From Cristatella mucedo (lineage: Eukaryota; Bryozoa; Phylactolaemata; Cristatellidae), in the NCBI GenBank assembly GCA_009760855.2, contig WPIO01000069.1, positions 1,539,501 through 1,603,500 of the forward strand: 64,000 nucleotides of DNA, read 5' to 3'. Position numbers and translations under genes: made by a program. The notes beneath the pieces were generated by a model that was given only the letters and a program-made list of their open reading frames with translations, had not been told where the DNA came from and did no database searches. Shown here one piece after another: positions 1-12,381 of the stretch (position 1 is the first letter of the stretch; every line of letters begins with the position of its first letter).

Positions 1-679
1 CTAGGTGCGAAGGAGCCAAGCCATTCTGAACCTGGTAAAATGGGCTTGGGCTTCAGGAAATGTGTACATTTTTTGTAAGTCACACTTACAAATGTATACA
101 GCTTTCGCAAATGAATTATAAATGTGTCCGCATAAGATAAATTGATTGCACATTTTAGGTAATATTGAACTGTCAAAAATTTTGAATGGTTATTTATTAA
201 CACAGCTCCATTAACCGTGGTCTGTCAGATGACCTCACCAATCGGATTTCATATAGGTGCACCCTTACATTTCATGGCGTCCGCTAATGGTAAAACTACC
301 TAGCAAACGAATAGTCATAGTGGCTAAACTTTCCTTAAAATAGTTTCAAGTTGCTTAATGAAAGTAATGTAAGGACCTGAATGGTATCACATCTAAATAA
401 CCCAGTAAACGAGAATAGGTGGCATGCCTAGGGCATATCAATACATGCTGACGATAAGGCATCATTCGGGGCTTCAGTAAATAGCAACTGATGCGACGAG
501 CAAGCTCTAAAAAATTGCACTGAACCATAAGAAGAGAAAAGTTGTGGCAGCTAAGGAATTACGAACCGAGCCGAAGCCTCTTCAGCTGAGACTTCCACGA
601 TACCGGGTCGGAGCAGCTAGCGACCAATGCTTGAGGCGATATCCAGACATTAAGAGAAGAACGTACTTGATGCAATTAC
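1..679. other. Left edge, no gene recognised
   Basis: I see no coding exon or recognisable repeat here. If the Ig-like gene model is right, this is intron on the minus strand immediately 3' of the exon at 680-949. The open reading across 544-813 on the plus strand lies opposite that exon and starts with GTG; I take it as a shadow. Confidence 0.4.
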
Positions 680-949
680 CTTTCCAATTTACGAATATTG
701 AGCCGGTGACACTAACTTGTCTACCTAGATATGTATACCGACAATTGCAGCGAATAACTGAGCTTGAACCAGCTCCAACTCTCGCAGTACTCGTAGCTGG
801 TAGTTTTCGGTAAGTATGGCCTGTCCCCGCATTCATTTCGTATACCTCGCAATCCTTAGCAGCCATTGGTGGATAGCTGTCCAAAAAGCTGCAGTTAAGT
901 GCGATTGGTTCCCGGCTGTCAATGTGGATCTCTTTATCCTTAGGCATAC
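680..949 (-). CDS. Ig-like domain exon (fifth in order), phase 1-1
   Basis: Likely internal exon of a cell-surface immunoglobulin-superfamily protein. On the minus strand it opens after an acceptor reading TCATTTTTCCAG and closes at a donor reading AAAG|GTAATTG. The 270 bp give 90 codons with phase 1 at both ends, the classic signature of a shuffled extracellular domain. The translation has a B-strand-like IALNCSF, a second cysteine in KDCEVY, an IRCNC motif near the end and a closing strand SIFVNW, matching the way the other Ig exons here end. There is no canonical tryptophan between the cysteines, so the fold is less certain than for the exon at 12382-12699. It is the most downstream exon visible, and the gene should continue past the left edge. 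Splice sites and phase are read directly; the Ig assignment is inference and another cysteine-rich extracellular module is possible. Confidence 0.5.
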
Positions 950-1077
950 CTGGAAAAATGATCACCCGCGATCAGGCTGCAATATTCTATCACGAACTTC
1001 CACGATAGTGACATGAGCTGATACTTTTCCAAAGCCAAGGCTTACAGCATTGAAATTGGTGCAACATTCTAGAATAC

Positions 1078-1462
1078 GTAGCTTGGAGACCGTGCATTTA
1101 GTTCGTATGCTCCCAAAGCCTGGAACACCCTCCCGACCTGCGTCAGAACATCCCCTGACCTGACCACATTTGAAAGGAACTTAAAAACACACCTATTGGG
1201 GACAGCATATAGTGGGTCCCTGTGATTGGTCCTTCATGGGCTTATGCGTGCTAACACTGTGCATGCTGCCACTAACCGCATTTGCATGCTGACCCTGTGC
1301 ACGTCACCCGTAACCTTATTATTCATTTTTTCAAGCATGGTTTTACTTACCATTCAATTGCATATCCCTTTGCAGCAAATGTAAAGCGCCTAGAGAGAGA
1401 TTGAGTTCTCCGAGGGCGCTTTATCAAGTGTATCATTAATAATATTATTATTAGTATTATAT
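1078..1462 (+). mobile_element. LINE-A 3' fragment (5'-truncated)
   Basis: This matches the last codons and 3' UTR of the complete LINE-A at 47795-51391, starting in the GDRAFSSYAP region and ending in the tail GTAAAGCGCC...GGGCGC followed by a degraded (ATT)n. The short 5'-truncated form is the usual product of incomplete target-primed reverse transcription. It lies within the presumed large intron of the Ig-like gene, antisense to it. Confidence 0.88.
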
Positions 1463-3107
1463 AAACAGATCATACGGTAGCAACCATATATCCGCACTAA
1501 TCTATAGTTCTAAAATATGCAATGCAACACAGCTTGCCAATTTCACGAAACTACCATCAGTAACAATTGAATGCGCATATCAATTAAAAAGACCAAGTAT
1601 TAGGATGTCAAGTAATCCCAAACCATTTAGTGAATCTCTATCAATAAGGCCAGCGGTTGATATGTTCCAGTTTTGGGGCAACGTTTAAATCTGCTGTGGC
1701 TACATTTCTAAGTTCGGCGGCATGTTGCGATCAAGTCCACCAGTTTAAAAAATATACATTCTCTTTTTTGGCCGGCCTGAATAGGCTCCTCAGACACTAT
1801 CAGTCGATCGTAATGTACTAGACTAAATATGTCCTCACTTCTTTTTCGCGACAAGAATGATAGCATCAAATACATACATTGTGTAAACTAGTTCAAAAAA
1901 GCTTGCAATTAGTACAACTATGTAGACAGGATCGTTTAACTTGTCAAAATATATTGAAATAGTTTTCACTTGAAGCTAGACCTGTTATGCAAAGAGCAAT
2001 CTCTTGAATTAAAGTGAGTCGTACACTTTAAAGGTATTATGTTTCTCTAGTATCACATTTTACTTTTTACATTATTTATGGTAGGGGGGGCATTGCCTAG
2101 ATAACTGTTATTATGCATCTCATTGCCTACATTTCCTGTTTTTTACCCACAGTAATGTAAACATTAAAAGAAACCTGCTAGTTCATAAACGTTAGTTTAG
2201 TTTTAGGGACAGTCAGCTAAGTAGAAACCTACTAGCATTGCCTGTTTAGGAGTCAAGTAATGCAAGTTTAGAGAAATACTTCTTGCAGACTAGAGAAAGC
2301 GAGGTTTAGAACTGTCCGTGTATATTACTTTCAATAAAAATGAAGTAGCAAGCTATAAACAGCATTTTTTAGGACCGGCCGTGCTATTTACAAGTGAAAT
2401 GATACTTTGTATAGGTATAGGATCAAACCGAGTTTCAAAAAGATCCATACATGAAGCTAATCCAACTATTCAAAGAATATCAACGTGTCATAAGCATTGA
2501 ACATCGTGAATTATTTCAAAATCACACAATCGAATATAAACCTCCCAATAAATAAAAGGAATTATTCATCCGCCGTCTGTCTTGAACCCATTCGAGAGGT
2601 TTTTGGCTCGATAAAGTACCCGGCGGTGCTAACATCATAGCAGCAAGGTTTTTACTGGTGAAAATGCCGATTATTCAAATTAAGAAATGGTAACAAGCCA
2701 AGCTTGTGTGGTATTACGTTGTTTAATTTAGAAGCGAATATCGAGTACAATAAAATTTAAGAGACTCCGTGGTGATTCGGAAAAAAGTTACATAATAAAA
2801 CCACAAATGTAAGAACGAATAGATTGTCAGCTGTATATAATATGTAAGCTTCTACGACTGTGAAAAGTATTGTTTATTCACGTTTCACTTCCTTCATTAG
2901 AATAAGCAAGTTGTTCCGATGATGCCAATTCCACAGTACGTGTATTTAAAATCGGTGTATCTTTCCATTTGTTGCTGAAATGGTCGTAGTATGTACACCT
3001 AGCCAAAAACTGCCCATCGTATCTAGTTTAGACATTGAACAAATTTAAATGACATTTATTCCACATGAAAAACTAAGTTCGCTTAAAATTTGCCCGAAGT
3101 CCTAACT
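1463..3107. other. Presumed intron, nothing recognised
   Basis: AT-rich sequence with stops in all frames and no repeat family that I can match elsewhere in the window. The longest plus-strand opening (2318-2500) has no domain-like character. It contains a G7 run near 2084. Confidence 0.4.
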
Positions 3108-4112
3108 GTTAATAATATTATTCATAATAATGCACTTGATAAAGCGCCCTCAGAGAACTTAGTCTCTCTCTAGGCGCTTTACATTGGCTGCAAAGGAAAA
3201 CAATTCGATTGTGAGCCAAATCATGCTTGAAAAACAAACAAAATGGATAACATGGTTAGGGGTGTCATGCACAGGGTCAGCATGCAAATGTGGTTAGCGG
3301 CTGCATGCACAGTGTCAGCACCCATAAGCAAGTGAACGACGAAACACGGTGACCCACTAAATGCTGTCCTAAATAGGGGTGTTTTTAAATTCTGTTTAAA
3401 TGTGGTCCTATCAGGGGATTTTTTTACGCAGGTCGGGAGAAAGTTCCAGGCTTTGGGAGCATACGAAGTAAGTGCATGGTCTCCAAAGCGTTTGAGGTTT
3501 GTTCGGGGTATTTGTAGACAGTTGGATTCCGAAAAGCGGGTGGTACGATGCTTGGTCTGATGGGGGAGTATATCTGAGAAATAGGCTGGTGCCAAAGAAT
3601 GAAGAGACCTAAAACTGAGCGACAAACCTTGAAGTCAGTCCGTTGCTTGACTGGTAGCCAGTGCAGGTCAGCGAGAACTGGAGTAACGTGGCAACTGCGA
3701 CGCTCACGACAGACAAGACTAGCTGCGGAGTTTTGCACCAGCTGCAAACGTCTGATCGCACATGCCGGTAGGCCTGCGAGCAGTGAGTTGCAGAAGTCGA
3801 GACGGGATGCAACTAATGCATGGACCAACTTAGATGTGGTATCCTTATTTAAACAAGCCCAAATTTTAGCAATTTTATGAAGCTGAAAATAGGCAGATTT
3901 TACTGTGGAGCTGATATGGTCGTCTTACGAGAGGACGCTATGGTATATGATACGTAAATTTCGAGCCGATTTAACTGGAGATATGCTGGCAGAGCCAATT
4001 TTGAGCGTCAGCCTTTCTAATTTCTGAATCACACTGGGTTTGCCCGTAACTAGTAAGTTTGCTTTATCGTCATTAGGTTTTAGTAAATTTAAAGCCATCC
4101 ATGCCCAACTGT
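3108..4112 (-). mobile_element. LINE-A copy, 5'-truncated, broken
   Basis: The minus-strand element starts with its 3' tail at 3108 (AATAATGCACTTGATAAAGCG read on the plus strand) and runs to about 4112, where matching stops in the RT region equivalent to the NFLKLNDDKT block. The C-terminal RT segment (HALVASRLDFCNSLLAGLPA, GDHALTSYAPKAWN) is readable but split between frames, so the copy is dead. About 1.0 kb remains of a 3.6-kb element. Confidence 0.9.
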
Positions 4113-4351
4113 TAGGATAAAATGCTTCTGAAGAGGTGAATTTATTTACTCATGCGAAGCTAGTTGTGACCGCAGGATAGGCATCCTCATATGGTAAGAA
4201 TGTAATGGTCGGAGGGCATTTACCCCTCACCCGGGACGTTTTCCTCAAGGACGTTTCCTCTCCTGATGAACCCCAGGAAATATCCCGCGGGTAGTCTCCC
4301 CTGGGGTAGGACATTTTCCCCCAACGTTGATGAAGTTATAAGTAGGAATTA

Positions 4352-4409
<58 letters not shown>

Positions 4410-4470
4410 CTGTGTGTGTGTGTCTGTGTGTGTGTCTGTGTGTGTGTGTGTGTGTGTGCGTGTGTGTGTG
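4352..4470. repeat. Compound CA/TA/TG microsatellite
   Basis: A run of (CA)n passes into (TA)n and then (TG)n with TCTG interruptions, giving a local self-complementary arrangement. It sits inside the inverted-end segment. Apparent reading frames of Thr-His repeats through it are artefacts. Confidence 0.95.
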
Positions 4471-4819
4471 TACAAGATCAAATAAAGTTCACGCATCTCT
4501 CAGTATAACTGAACTAATGGATTGAAAGGATGGTCTCTAATGGAGCTAGTGGCTGAGGCTGCGAATGCAGCGAGCTATACAGTTCTATTCCGCGGAAGTT
4601 TGGTTCCGTTCGACGACGCCGGACACTTTTTTCGTACCCTTCAAAGCTGGCGTGAGCTACTGCCTACCTCGCGTTCCTTTAAATGAGTGCTAAGCCAAAG
4701 AGGTGTACTGAGTATAACTCGAGCTCAAAAGCTCTAGTTACACCTTAATAGGCACTAATTCAAGCTCGGATGACGAGCAAGGGTGAATGTAGGCGGCGGA
4801 GGCACAGCCCGCCCAAAAC

Positions 4820-5345
4820 CCTAAAACCTATGCCCTGGTCTTAAACAATAAACGCTGCAACCGTAAATCCTGAGCGCTAAACCCTAAACCCTAAACTACC
4901 TAAACTCTAAACCTCCACACTCTAAATCCTAAACCCTATACCCTAATCCCTAAGCCCTAAACCATAAACCCAAAAACCCTAAAACCCTATAAACTTAACA
5001 TCCTAAAATCCTAAAATCCTAAAACCCTAAACACTATACACGAAACCTTAAAACCCAGCCACCCTAAAACCCAAACATACCAAAAATCCTAAAAACTAAA
5101 CCCTAAACCCTAAAATACCTAAACTCTAAACCCTAAACCCTACACCCTAAACCCTAAATCCTATACCCTAAGCCCTAAACCCTAAAACCCTAAAACTCTA
5201 AAACCTTAAAACCCTAAACCATAAGCCCCAAACAGTGTACACTAAACCTTAAAACCTAACAACCCAAAACCCCAAACCATGAACCCTAAACCCGTAAGAC
5301 CTAAATATTAAAACTATAAGCACTAAACCCTAGAACCTAAGCCAT
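4820..5345 (+). repeat. Degenerate CCCTAAA telomere-like tract
   Basis: Dozens of imperfect units of CCCTAAA, with variants CCCTAAAA, CTCTAAA and CCTAAAATC, run for about 520 bp in one orientation. The seven-base unit is the complement of TTTAGGG, the form typical of plants and several protists, not the TTAGGG of most animals. The heavy drift argues for an old interstitial tract or a minisatellite, not a working chromosome end. Confidence 0.8.
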
Positions 5346-5455
5346 ATGACCAAGGAGGGAATGTCCTACCCCAGGGAGGAAATGTGTGCGGCAAATGTCC
5401 GAGGAAGAGGAAATGTCCGTGGTCAACGTCAAGGGTGAAACGTCCGTACCCTAAA

Positions 5456-7999
5456 TTTAGCCACTGAAGATGCTTCCAATGTAAATATCAGTTTCAAAAC
5501 TCACAGCTGGAACAAAATAGATCGTGGCAGATTAAGGAAAGCTCTCAAAACTATAAGCAGCAGTAAACAAATCCAGTCGCCTATGCTATTCTGGTCGTCT
5601 TATGTATTACTTGACACCATGTTAATACTCTGAATGACCTTAAATCAAGTTACGTACTAGAAAGCTTAAACATCTCACCCTGTTAAAATAATAGTATTTT
5701 GAAAATGTATTATAGGATCAATTCGCAACCAAATGAATGCAATCCTACTAAATAATCCGAGAAAAGAATTGACTGCAAGTATTTTGCCAGTAAAATCTCT
5801 CAGTATTATTGAAAATAATTGTTTGAATATTTCTGGGTCTTCGGATCCATATAAATGAAAGTTATTACAAAAAGATAGACATTCGGTATTGTGGATGTTA
5901 CACAGCCTTAAATATGATATCAATGTTCAATGTTTCCTCGCCTGTTGTGAGGATTGATGGGTGCTTCAATAAATGCGAATATAGCAGTAATTCCTGACGG
6001 AGTTAGAGTCAACTGAACCATTTCCCTGGTTGTATGCATATCGTTACATGGGCACAGTTCAGCGGCTCCACCTTCTATATTCAACCACGGGTCCTGAACG
6101 TAGGCGCCAGCTACAGTAGCAGTTTCCACTTTGCATTGGTTACGGTCGTAAGTGGCTGTATGAACACTGTACCAGAGAATTTCTATTAAACCTGCCGGGG
6201 AGGACCTTAAAACATCGTTGAAAAAGTCTTCTCATGCTATTAAAATTGGGCCGTTTAGACCACAGCAGTAAAGATTTGAGCACGCTAGATTGCCCTGTGG
6301 TTTTTAAGTCAACCTTGCCATCACTCGTAATTTTCTCATTGTGCCGTCTTGACGGTAATGCGGGCTGACCTGCAATTTCTTTATCGTGAGAACGATGGCT
6401 ATGATGAGGGCAAGTTGAGAGCACTTTACTAGTTAAGACAATTGCTTCACCACAATTATAAAATTAAGTATATTAAATTTGTATAGCTCCTCAGAGAAAC
6501 AAAGTTCTCTCATTCCACTTTACATTTGCTCCAAAGGAAGGATGATCGAATGGTTAACTTTCTCATGCTTAAATCTAGAAAAGGTATGGAATTCTCCCGA
6601 TAAATACCCGGCAGTGAGATATTGGCTGCATTTAGTTAAAAATGTACTCTACCGTACAGTACAAAACCTGACTATGGAGACCATCTTAACAAAAATTGTG
6701 CTTCTCACCATTTCATTAAAAAATTAACTTTTCGTAAAAATACATTACTAGCCATTACAAACAAAACTAATTCTAATCACTGGCTAACCTAATTAAGGTT
6801 CTAGTTGTTTTTGAAAACGATGAAACTTTGGAAATATCCGTAACACATCGAGACGAATATCCTCTCTTACAACCCATCGAGGTTGTTTTTTCATTTGCAA
6901 AAGCCCACAAAAATATCCCTACTCACGAAGATATACAGTGGTCAATACAGCCTTCCTAGCTTATTGTACATGATTTTGACATGCTTCTTTCGATAGGCAG
7001 TTGAATATTTCTAACTTCCTCAGAGCTGGATTTTTGTAACGTTTGTCATCATCACGTAAGTAGCTTCATCTTTGGCAAAATATATGTTGATAGTGGTTAA
7101 TTTTGTCAGCGAACAAATGATTACGAATTGATGTTGTAACTATAAGGGCACCTAAGCAGAAGTAACCATGTTTTGCCTATCAATGAGTCTAGCATACCAT
7201 TTGGAAGTATTCAGCACATTTCTTTCAGAGTGATTGGTAGTTCTGTATAATTTATAATTTCAACCTTCAGAAGCGCTTCTCTAAAATTGAAAAGTTCGTT
7301 TAGTTCTTTATTTCAATCACCTACCTTGGTGAGAATTAAGCATACCAACCTTGCAAAAATTAAGCATAAGAACTAATTTTTACTGTAAGTATCGAATCGC
7401 AAGGTAATTGCATTCTCAGAACTACTAACATCCACCTAGTAGATTATGCTACGAATAAAGGTCCTGCAAAACTGTTCCTGAAGTAGGCATAACTTTTTAT
7501 CTAAATCACATTAGAATCCTCTGCTAGAACCTAAATAAAAGTCTTCAAGAGTTTTCCTTCTTTAAACTAAGAAAACTCTAGCTAGGCTGAGATTAGCTTC
7601 ACTGTCAGCTCACGTTTCTAAGAAAAAACAGAAAACATTGTCGATTTGCCATTACCTCTAATAGCTTTGGAAACTTTCCAAGCATGAGACTAGACTTACA
7701 TCGAAATTACTAACTCTGGTGTTTATTTACATGACAAAAAATTTTCAATTTGGCCTGAATATCTTATTTCTGTATTGCAGCAAAAAACCAGTCATGTTGC
7801 CAAGCATCAGGTATGTTCTGACTGCTGAGAGTATCAAGATTTCCTTTCCAAACTAAGTTCCGCCTAGCATAGGGATTATTCTCCATTTTATAACCTGACG
7901 ATTACGTCTGGAGTTTCCAAAGTCACTTAGTCACTAAGTAGGAGCACTTAGTTGGTGGCATCAGCATGCATGTTGGGTGAAAACCACGAGCTGGCTAAA
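5456..7999. other. Presumed intron, no clear exon
   Basis: AT-rich, mostly featureless. The minus-strand opening around 5920-6160 has an acceptor-like CATACAG in phase 1 but no fitting donor before its stop, so I did not call it an exon. A weak LINE-A tail lies at 6450-6580. Confidence 0.35.
6450..6580 (-). mobile_element. Old LINE-A 3' tail relic
   Basis: Read on the plus strand, CTCAGAGAAACAAAGTTCTC followed by CTTTACATTTGCTCCAAAGG aligns with the complement of the LINE-A 3' terminal tail and the UTR just upstream. It is heavily diverged and no coding part is left. Confidence 0.55.
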
Positions 8000-9860
8000 A
8001 AGATAATTCTATAAGAAATGCAAAGTCATGTTGCTCAAGTGCTCAGCACCATAGCTACCAATGCTAGTTTGATTCAGTCATCCACAGAAGCAGCTAGTGC
8101 AGGCTATCAATGAGGTATTCGCTGAGATCCATGCGAAAGAAAATGGAAACGCAAACAGTACTTTAATTTTGCCGGAAATGACTAGCCACGATCTTCCCAG
8201 TCGTCCTTTGACTTGCTAGACAAGGTTTTCTACTTCCAATTCACCTTGAACACGAACATTCAGCCGGCGACAACCGCGGAGATTTTCTTGGGCTGCTCTG
8301 CTTTAAACTTAATGGCGAACCCTAGTGCTAAAGCTGGTCGAGCAGCCTCTCGGAGATGAACAGCTACTCCTCGCCACTCACCAAGAATCAAATCTTCCAC
8401 CTCTTTGCTAGCCAGTTTCGGGCTGCCATTCATTTGGAGTTGAGTGATGAGTGCCAGCTCATTTTTTGTAGTTTTCTCGATGAATAGATTGATATGCCAA
8501 GCCAGAGCAGTTGAAATTATAAATTCATTTCCTAGACAAAACCTAAATATCCTCAAGCGATCTCCTGCCTGATATAGAAGTGCCATAGACCTGGACGGCA
8601 GATTTTCTGAAATCGATACAGCAGGCCTTGGCGGCCAGCAACCTTTATCCCTGTAAAATAATGTATCGTTGTTATGATCGAGCTTCTATATGAATAGGCA
8701 AATTCCACGGCCTGTGGGACCTAATTTTTGCAGAGCATTACTGAAAGCAATTAGCTCCCACTGTTATTCCCATTGCCCTAACTTGGCTATTGCCAAAAAA
8801 GCCAAGTCTATCCAAGTGAACGATTTATTTGCCAAGGTCGAGTCACTTTTCATGCTGATCGGCCAAGCAATTCATCACCACTGAATACAAAGAACAGCTT
8901 AATAGAATGCCATTAGAGGAGAGTAATGATGATGCAGAGAATAAGCCCTTTGATTAAAATGAGCTGGCGGAGATGCATTCTAAACGCTTTTGCGACCGAA
9001 AGCTGCTAAGCCACAGTCAAGAATTTCAGTATCTCAAGCTGATTGAAATCTGCGAGACGCCCCGTTCGTGTCGAATGAGCCAGCTCTTCCCAATCGTGCT
9101 TTCGTACTGCCCTATGCAGCTGGGACTTGCAGAAATGGCTGCCGAAACTACCAATACCAAGCCAAGAACGCTGCTCAGCTCCAGGTGCAGGTCAACATGT
9201 TTGAGTTCATATTGATAATTTTTGACATTATCGCAATGCTGGAGCTGACTCGTGGTCTGTCTGAGAAGTGCTGCGGTCTGGCTGAATTCTTGGTGGTGCA
9301 CCATATTTGGAGAAAATAGTGTGTGAGCAGGACAGTACATTAAACAATAACAGTGTGCAGATACCAGAAACCACCTGACATTGTTCATGCCATGCAACTT
9401 TTCGCAATTTTATCTAGTAATGACCATCAGCATCGCAGACCTATATTTGAAACCAATTGACTTTCGCTACAGTGGGATTAAACAGCTTAGTTAAATCGGT
9501 TGCTGGGATTGGGAGTTAGAAGAATTTGCAGCATAAATCCAGGCAGGCTCATTCAATAAACCAGTCACCATGCAAGGCGTTCTGAACATGTTAATCAACA
9601 ACCACTACGAACTTCAAATTATGAATCAAATGGCAACAATTAGCTTTGTCTCTCAGCCCAGAACGGTCATTCTCGACAATAAAGATCGCCGTGGGTCCTT
9701 TGCTTGGTTCTGTGGGAGAGTAATGCCTCGGAGACATGCTGCTGACATTGATTGAGGAGCCATTAGCTTGGGTAGCAGTTTGGTTTTCTAAGCTAAGATG
9801 GAACCGTCCATCGACCCACCCTGCCACTGTAGACACTCATTTCAGTCTGAATTCTGATTA
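8000..9860. other. Higher-GC, coding-like degraded stretch of unknown origin
   Basis: This stretch is less AT-rich than its surroundings and shows several modest openings on both strands (for example 8260-8586 minus, 9026-9397 minus and 9068-9319 plus) with no intact frame. The alternation of broken frames looks like a decayed mobile element, but I recognise no reverse transcriptase, integrase, transposase or recombinase motif and no boundaries. It lies in the presumed intron between the Ig-like exons at 949 and 12382. Confidence 0.25.
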
Positions 9861-10429
9861 AACTAGTAATTTAATAAAGCCGTGGCTCACACAGTAGCTC
9901 TAGAATTGAGGAATATCACATGTTCTGGAAAAGCGTACAATGGAGAAAATCTTTTAGTTGATAAAAGACTTGCAATTGCTGTTTGGGAATCGCTTAGCTA
10001 TATTATACTCATTTTTTGCATGGGTCATCGTTTAAACCAGTTTGAGTCAGGCCCTCATCCAAGATAGCGCCTCTCACTGTTGGTGATATAGCGACATCCT
10101 TCAGGCTGTTTAAACCAGTTTATAGAGTATTTTTGGAGTTCCTTGCATTAAACATTTGTGTATGACAGGCCATAACTGATTCCAAGAGATTTAAATATTT
10201 TTATTGACAGCCCGAGTAACAGCCAGGTCCAGTACTTTGCTTTAAAGCATTTCCTGCCAAGCTTGGTAAGGCTTTAGGTTTCAGTTCATGTCGAAAAGAT
10301 ATTCACTAAATTTTAGTTATAATGCAATGAAACTAATAGGGTCCCACTTCACTTTATATTTACCAAAAACTTTTAATCGGCTTATTAAAATGACTTTAAT
10401 TTAAGACAGAAAAAAGCATGTGGCTCTCT

Positions 10430-10575
10430 GATGGATCACTGGTGAGATGGATGCTTTCACAAAATCTGCCCAAAGATCGTGGATTCTAATCCTTTGGTGG
10501 GAGATCCCTTATCGATGTTGCTAGGTGTGCGGACAGCCAGTGAGGCTCTTCTGCCGTCATACAGATAAGGCTAAT
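10430..10575 (+). mobile_element. Possible old SINE-1 copy
   Basis: A B-box-like GTGGATTCTAATCC is followed about 60 bp later by GTGCGGACAGCCAGTGAGGC, which resembles the diverged tail of the SINE-1 copy at 46025. The A box is poor. This is a weak call resting on order and spacing. Confidence 0.25.
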
Positions 10576-12381
10576 AATACAGCTATAATTTATTTTTCAA
10601 TATGGGCTGAAGTAAAAAAAAATTAGCTTTAAAAAATTGGCTACACAACTTGCTGCCTAATAGGCAGTGTTTCAAATGAGCTTTGTGCGACATTACCAAT
10701 GTAAATTCTCGGAAAATTACGTTTTGCCACTTCTGTAATCGGAATCCAAATATAAGATCGAGAATCTGTAGCACCTAAGCCCTTCATCAAACTCAGAGAG
10801 ATATGCAGCACGACTACATCATCTGGTACCGATGCAGGACAAGTGTGAATCCTGGCTTTTAGGCTGCTGCCAAATATTTAGAAGAAATATGAGTCACCTG
10901 GGGTAGCCGATATTGTGAAATTATTTGGCAAAGATTCAGAAAATTGATACCTTCAAATATGCCAAGCCAACTTCAGCCTTATAAATCAGCATGTCCTTAG
11001 TTTATGGTAAAGTGGCGTATTTATAGAAAATCAACATGTTCGTAACCTTTTCAAGCACATTACCCTAATCAACAAGCCAAGACACTCTGTATGCTATATA
11101 TTGTTTAGATTCAGGGCTATGTTGTGCCTGATTACAGTAACTGATCCAATAGCATATCGATTTACAAGGGGAATGAGATGTCAAACCTTTAAATGTGGGT
11201 GTACACCTAATAATTCCTTAGAACAATAGCAATAATCGTAATTTAATTGTAAGGAACCTTTAGAGAACCTGATTTCTTTCAAGGCAGATTGATTTCTGTA
11301 AATGAAGTAGGATTGAATGTTAAGTGGTAGCACTCTTAATATCAACCGGTCCTTCGTTGTTAGATGTAACAGGCACTGAGTCAGAGTTAAAGTAGATTTA
11401 TTGGGATCATGGAGTGTCAAAAACTACATCATTCACGAAGTTGTGATGAGATGATGAGTTAGTTTCTTTAAAATGTGGTAGAGCCAGAAAATGTGACGAC
11501 GTCATTCGGCAGTGAGATCCAGGTATTGGGAGCTTAAGAACACAAGCTATGGTCTCCTAAATATATATTTAGGAGCATTTAGCTGAGGAATCAAATCAGT
11601 AGACTGTTTTCCAAACTCGATAGACATATTATCCGATGGTGATATATCGGAAATATAACCTGTATATGATCTCACACCAAAAATGTTTCCTGATTAGACT
11701 ACAGAGTTGCGGTTCTTGTTACCTTAGCTGAAATTGTATCATCACCATTTCACTCGTTTCCGTAAATTCTGTTAGTGTATTTGATCTATTATTGTTATTA
11801 TGGATTACTATGGATTTATCATTTTACACTGCCTTCTAGTTAATTACTAGAATTTTCATAGGCATTATTCTGCCTTAAAGCCTTAACTTTAACTTACCTT
11901 AACTTAACTGCCTTAACTTTTAAAGTCGTATATTGCCTAATATCAAATGGAATATATATTTAAATAAGCAGTGAATTATTTAGAATGTATTAATAGTAAA
12001 CTTAGGAAGTATTCATTGCGTTCCTAGTACTTGAAAGATATTACATCCTGTTGGGAGTGCAATCTAGAACATAAGGCTTTTGCGAAAAGTGGTCAGTGTT
12101 TCATAAATTGCTTGCACGTTGTAACTAATCAATCAATTCTATAAGTATATTTTAAGTTGAATGACAGAACAAAATTACAGAACAGACTCCAGCTAGCACT
12201 CCTGTCGGTTGGCTGACACTATTCATTTCATACTGCTTAAGTTGTTAACATGTATTGCACTACCTGTCAAGAGCCTAATTAATAGTGGGGATTATCCCTT
12301 TAATAAGCAAATGTATCTGCTAGTCACGAACTTTAGTGTATATTCACATTATTTTGACACATAGCAGCATTTCTTACTTAC

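Larger units (their letters stand above)
4205..5455. mobile_element. Inverted-end segment enclosing telomere-like repeats
   Basis: The two ends are related as an inverted repeat. The left end (4205-4330) carries repeated motifs such as GGACGTTTTCC, GGACGTTTCC and GGGGTAGGACATTTTCC. The right end (5345-5455) carries their complements, including GGGAATGTCCTACCCC and GGAAATGTCC. Between them lie a CA/TA/TG microsatellite, about 300 bp of unrecognised sequence and a degenerate CCCTAAA tract. Terminal inverted repeats suggest a non-autonomous DNA transposon or foldback element, but no transposase and no clear target-site duplication were seen. Confidence 0.4.

Noticed and set aside
4245-4496. Thr-His-rich minus-strand frame
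   Set aside because: Translation of the CA/TG microsatellite and adjoining repeat ends; no independent coding evidence.
4540-4620. tRNA-like sequence with TAGTGGCTGAGGC and GGTTCCGTTCG
   Set aside because: Spacing is roughly tRNA-like, but no cloverleaf can be formed convincingly and no second copy is seen.
4820-5345. True chromosome end
   Set aside because: The tract is heavily degenerate, short, internal and followed by tens of kilobases of ordinary sequence.
5920-6160. Possible sixth Ig-like exon on the minus strand
   Set aside because: An acceptor-like CATACAG in phase 1 precedes a plausible 70-codon frame with CPCN and TAIFAFIEAP, but no GT donor in phase 1 precedes the TGA stop and the Ig core is not recognisable.
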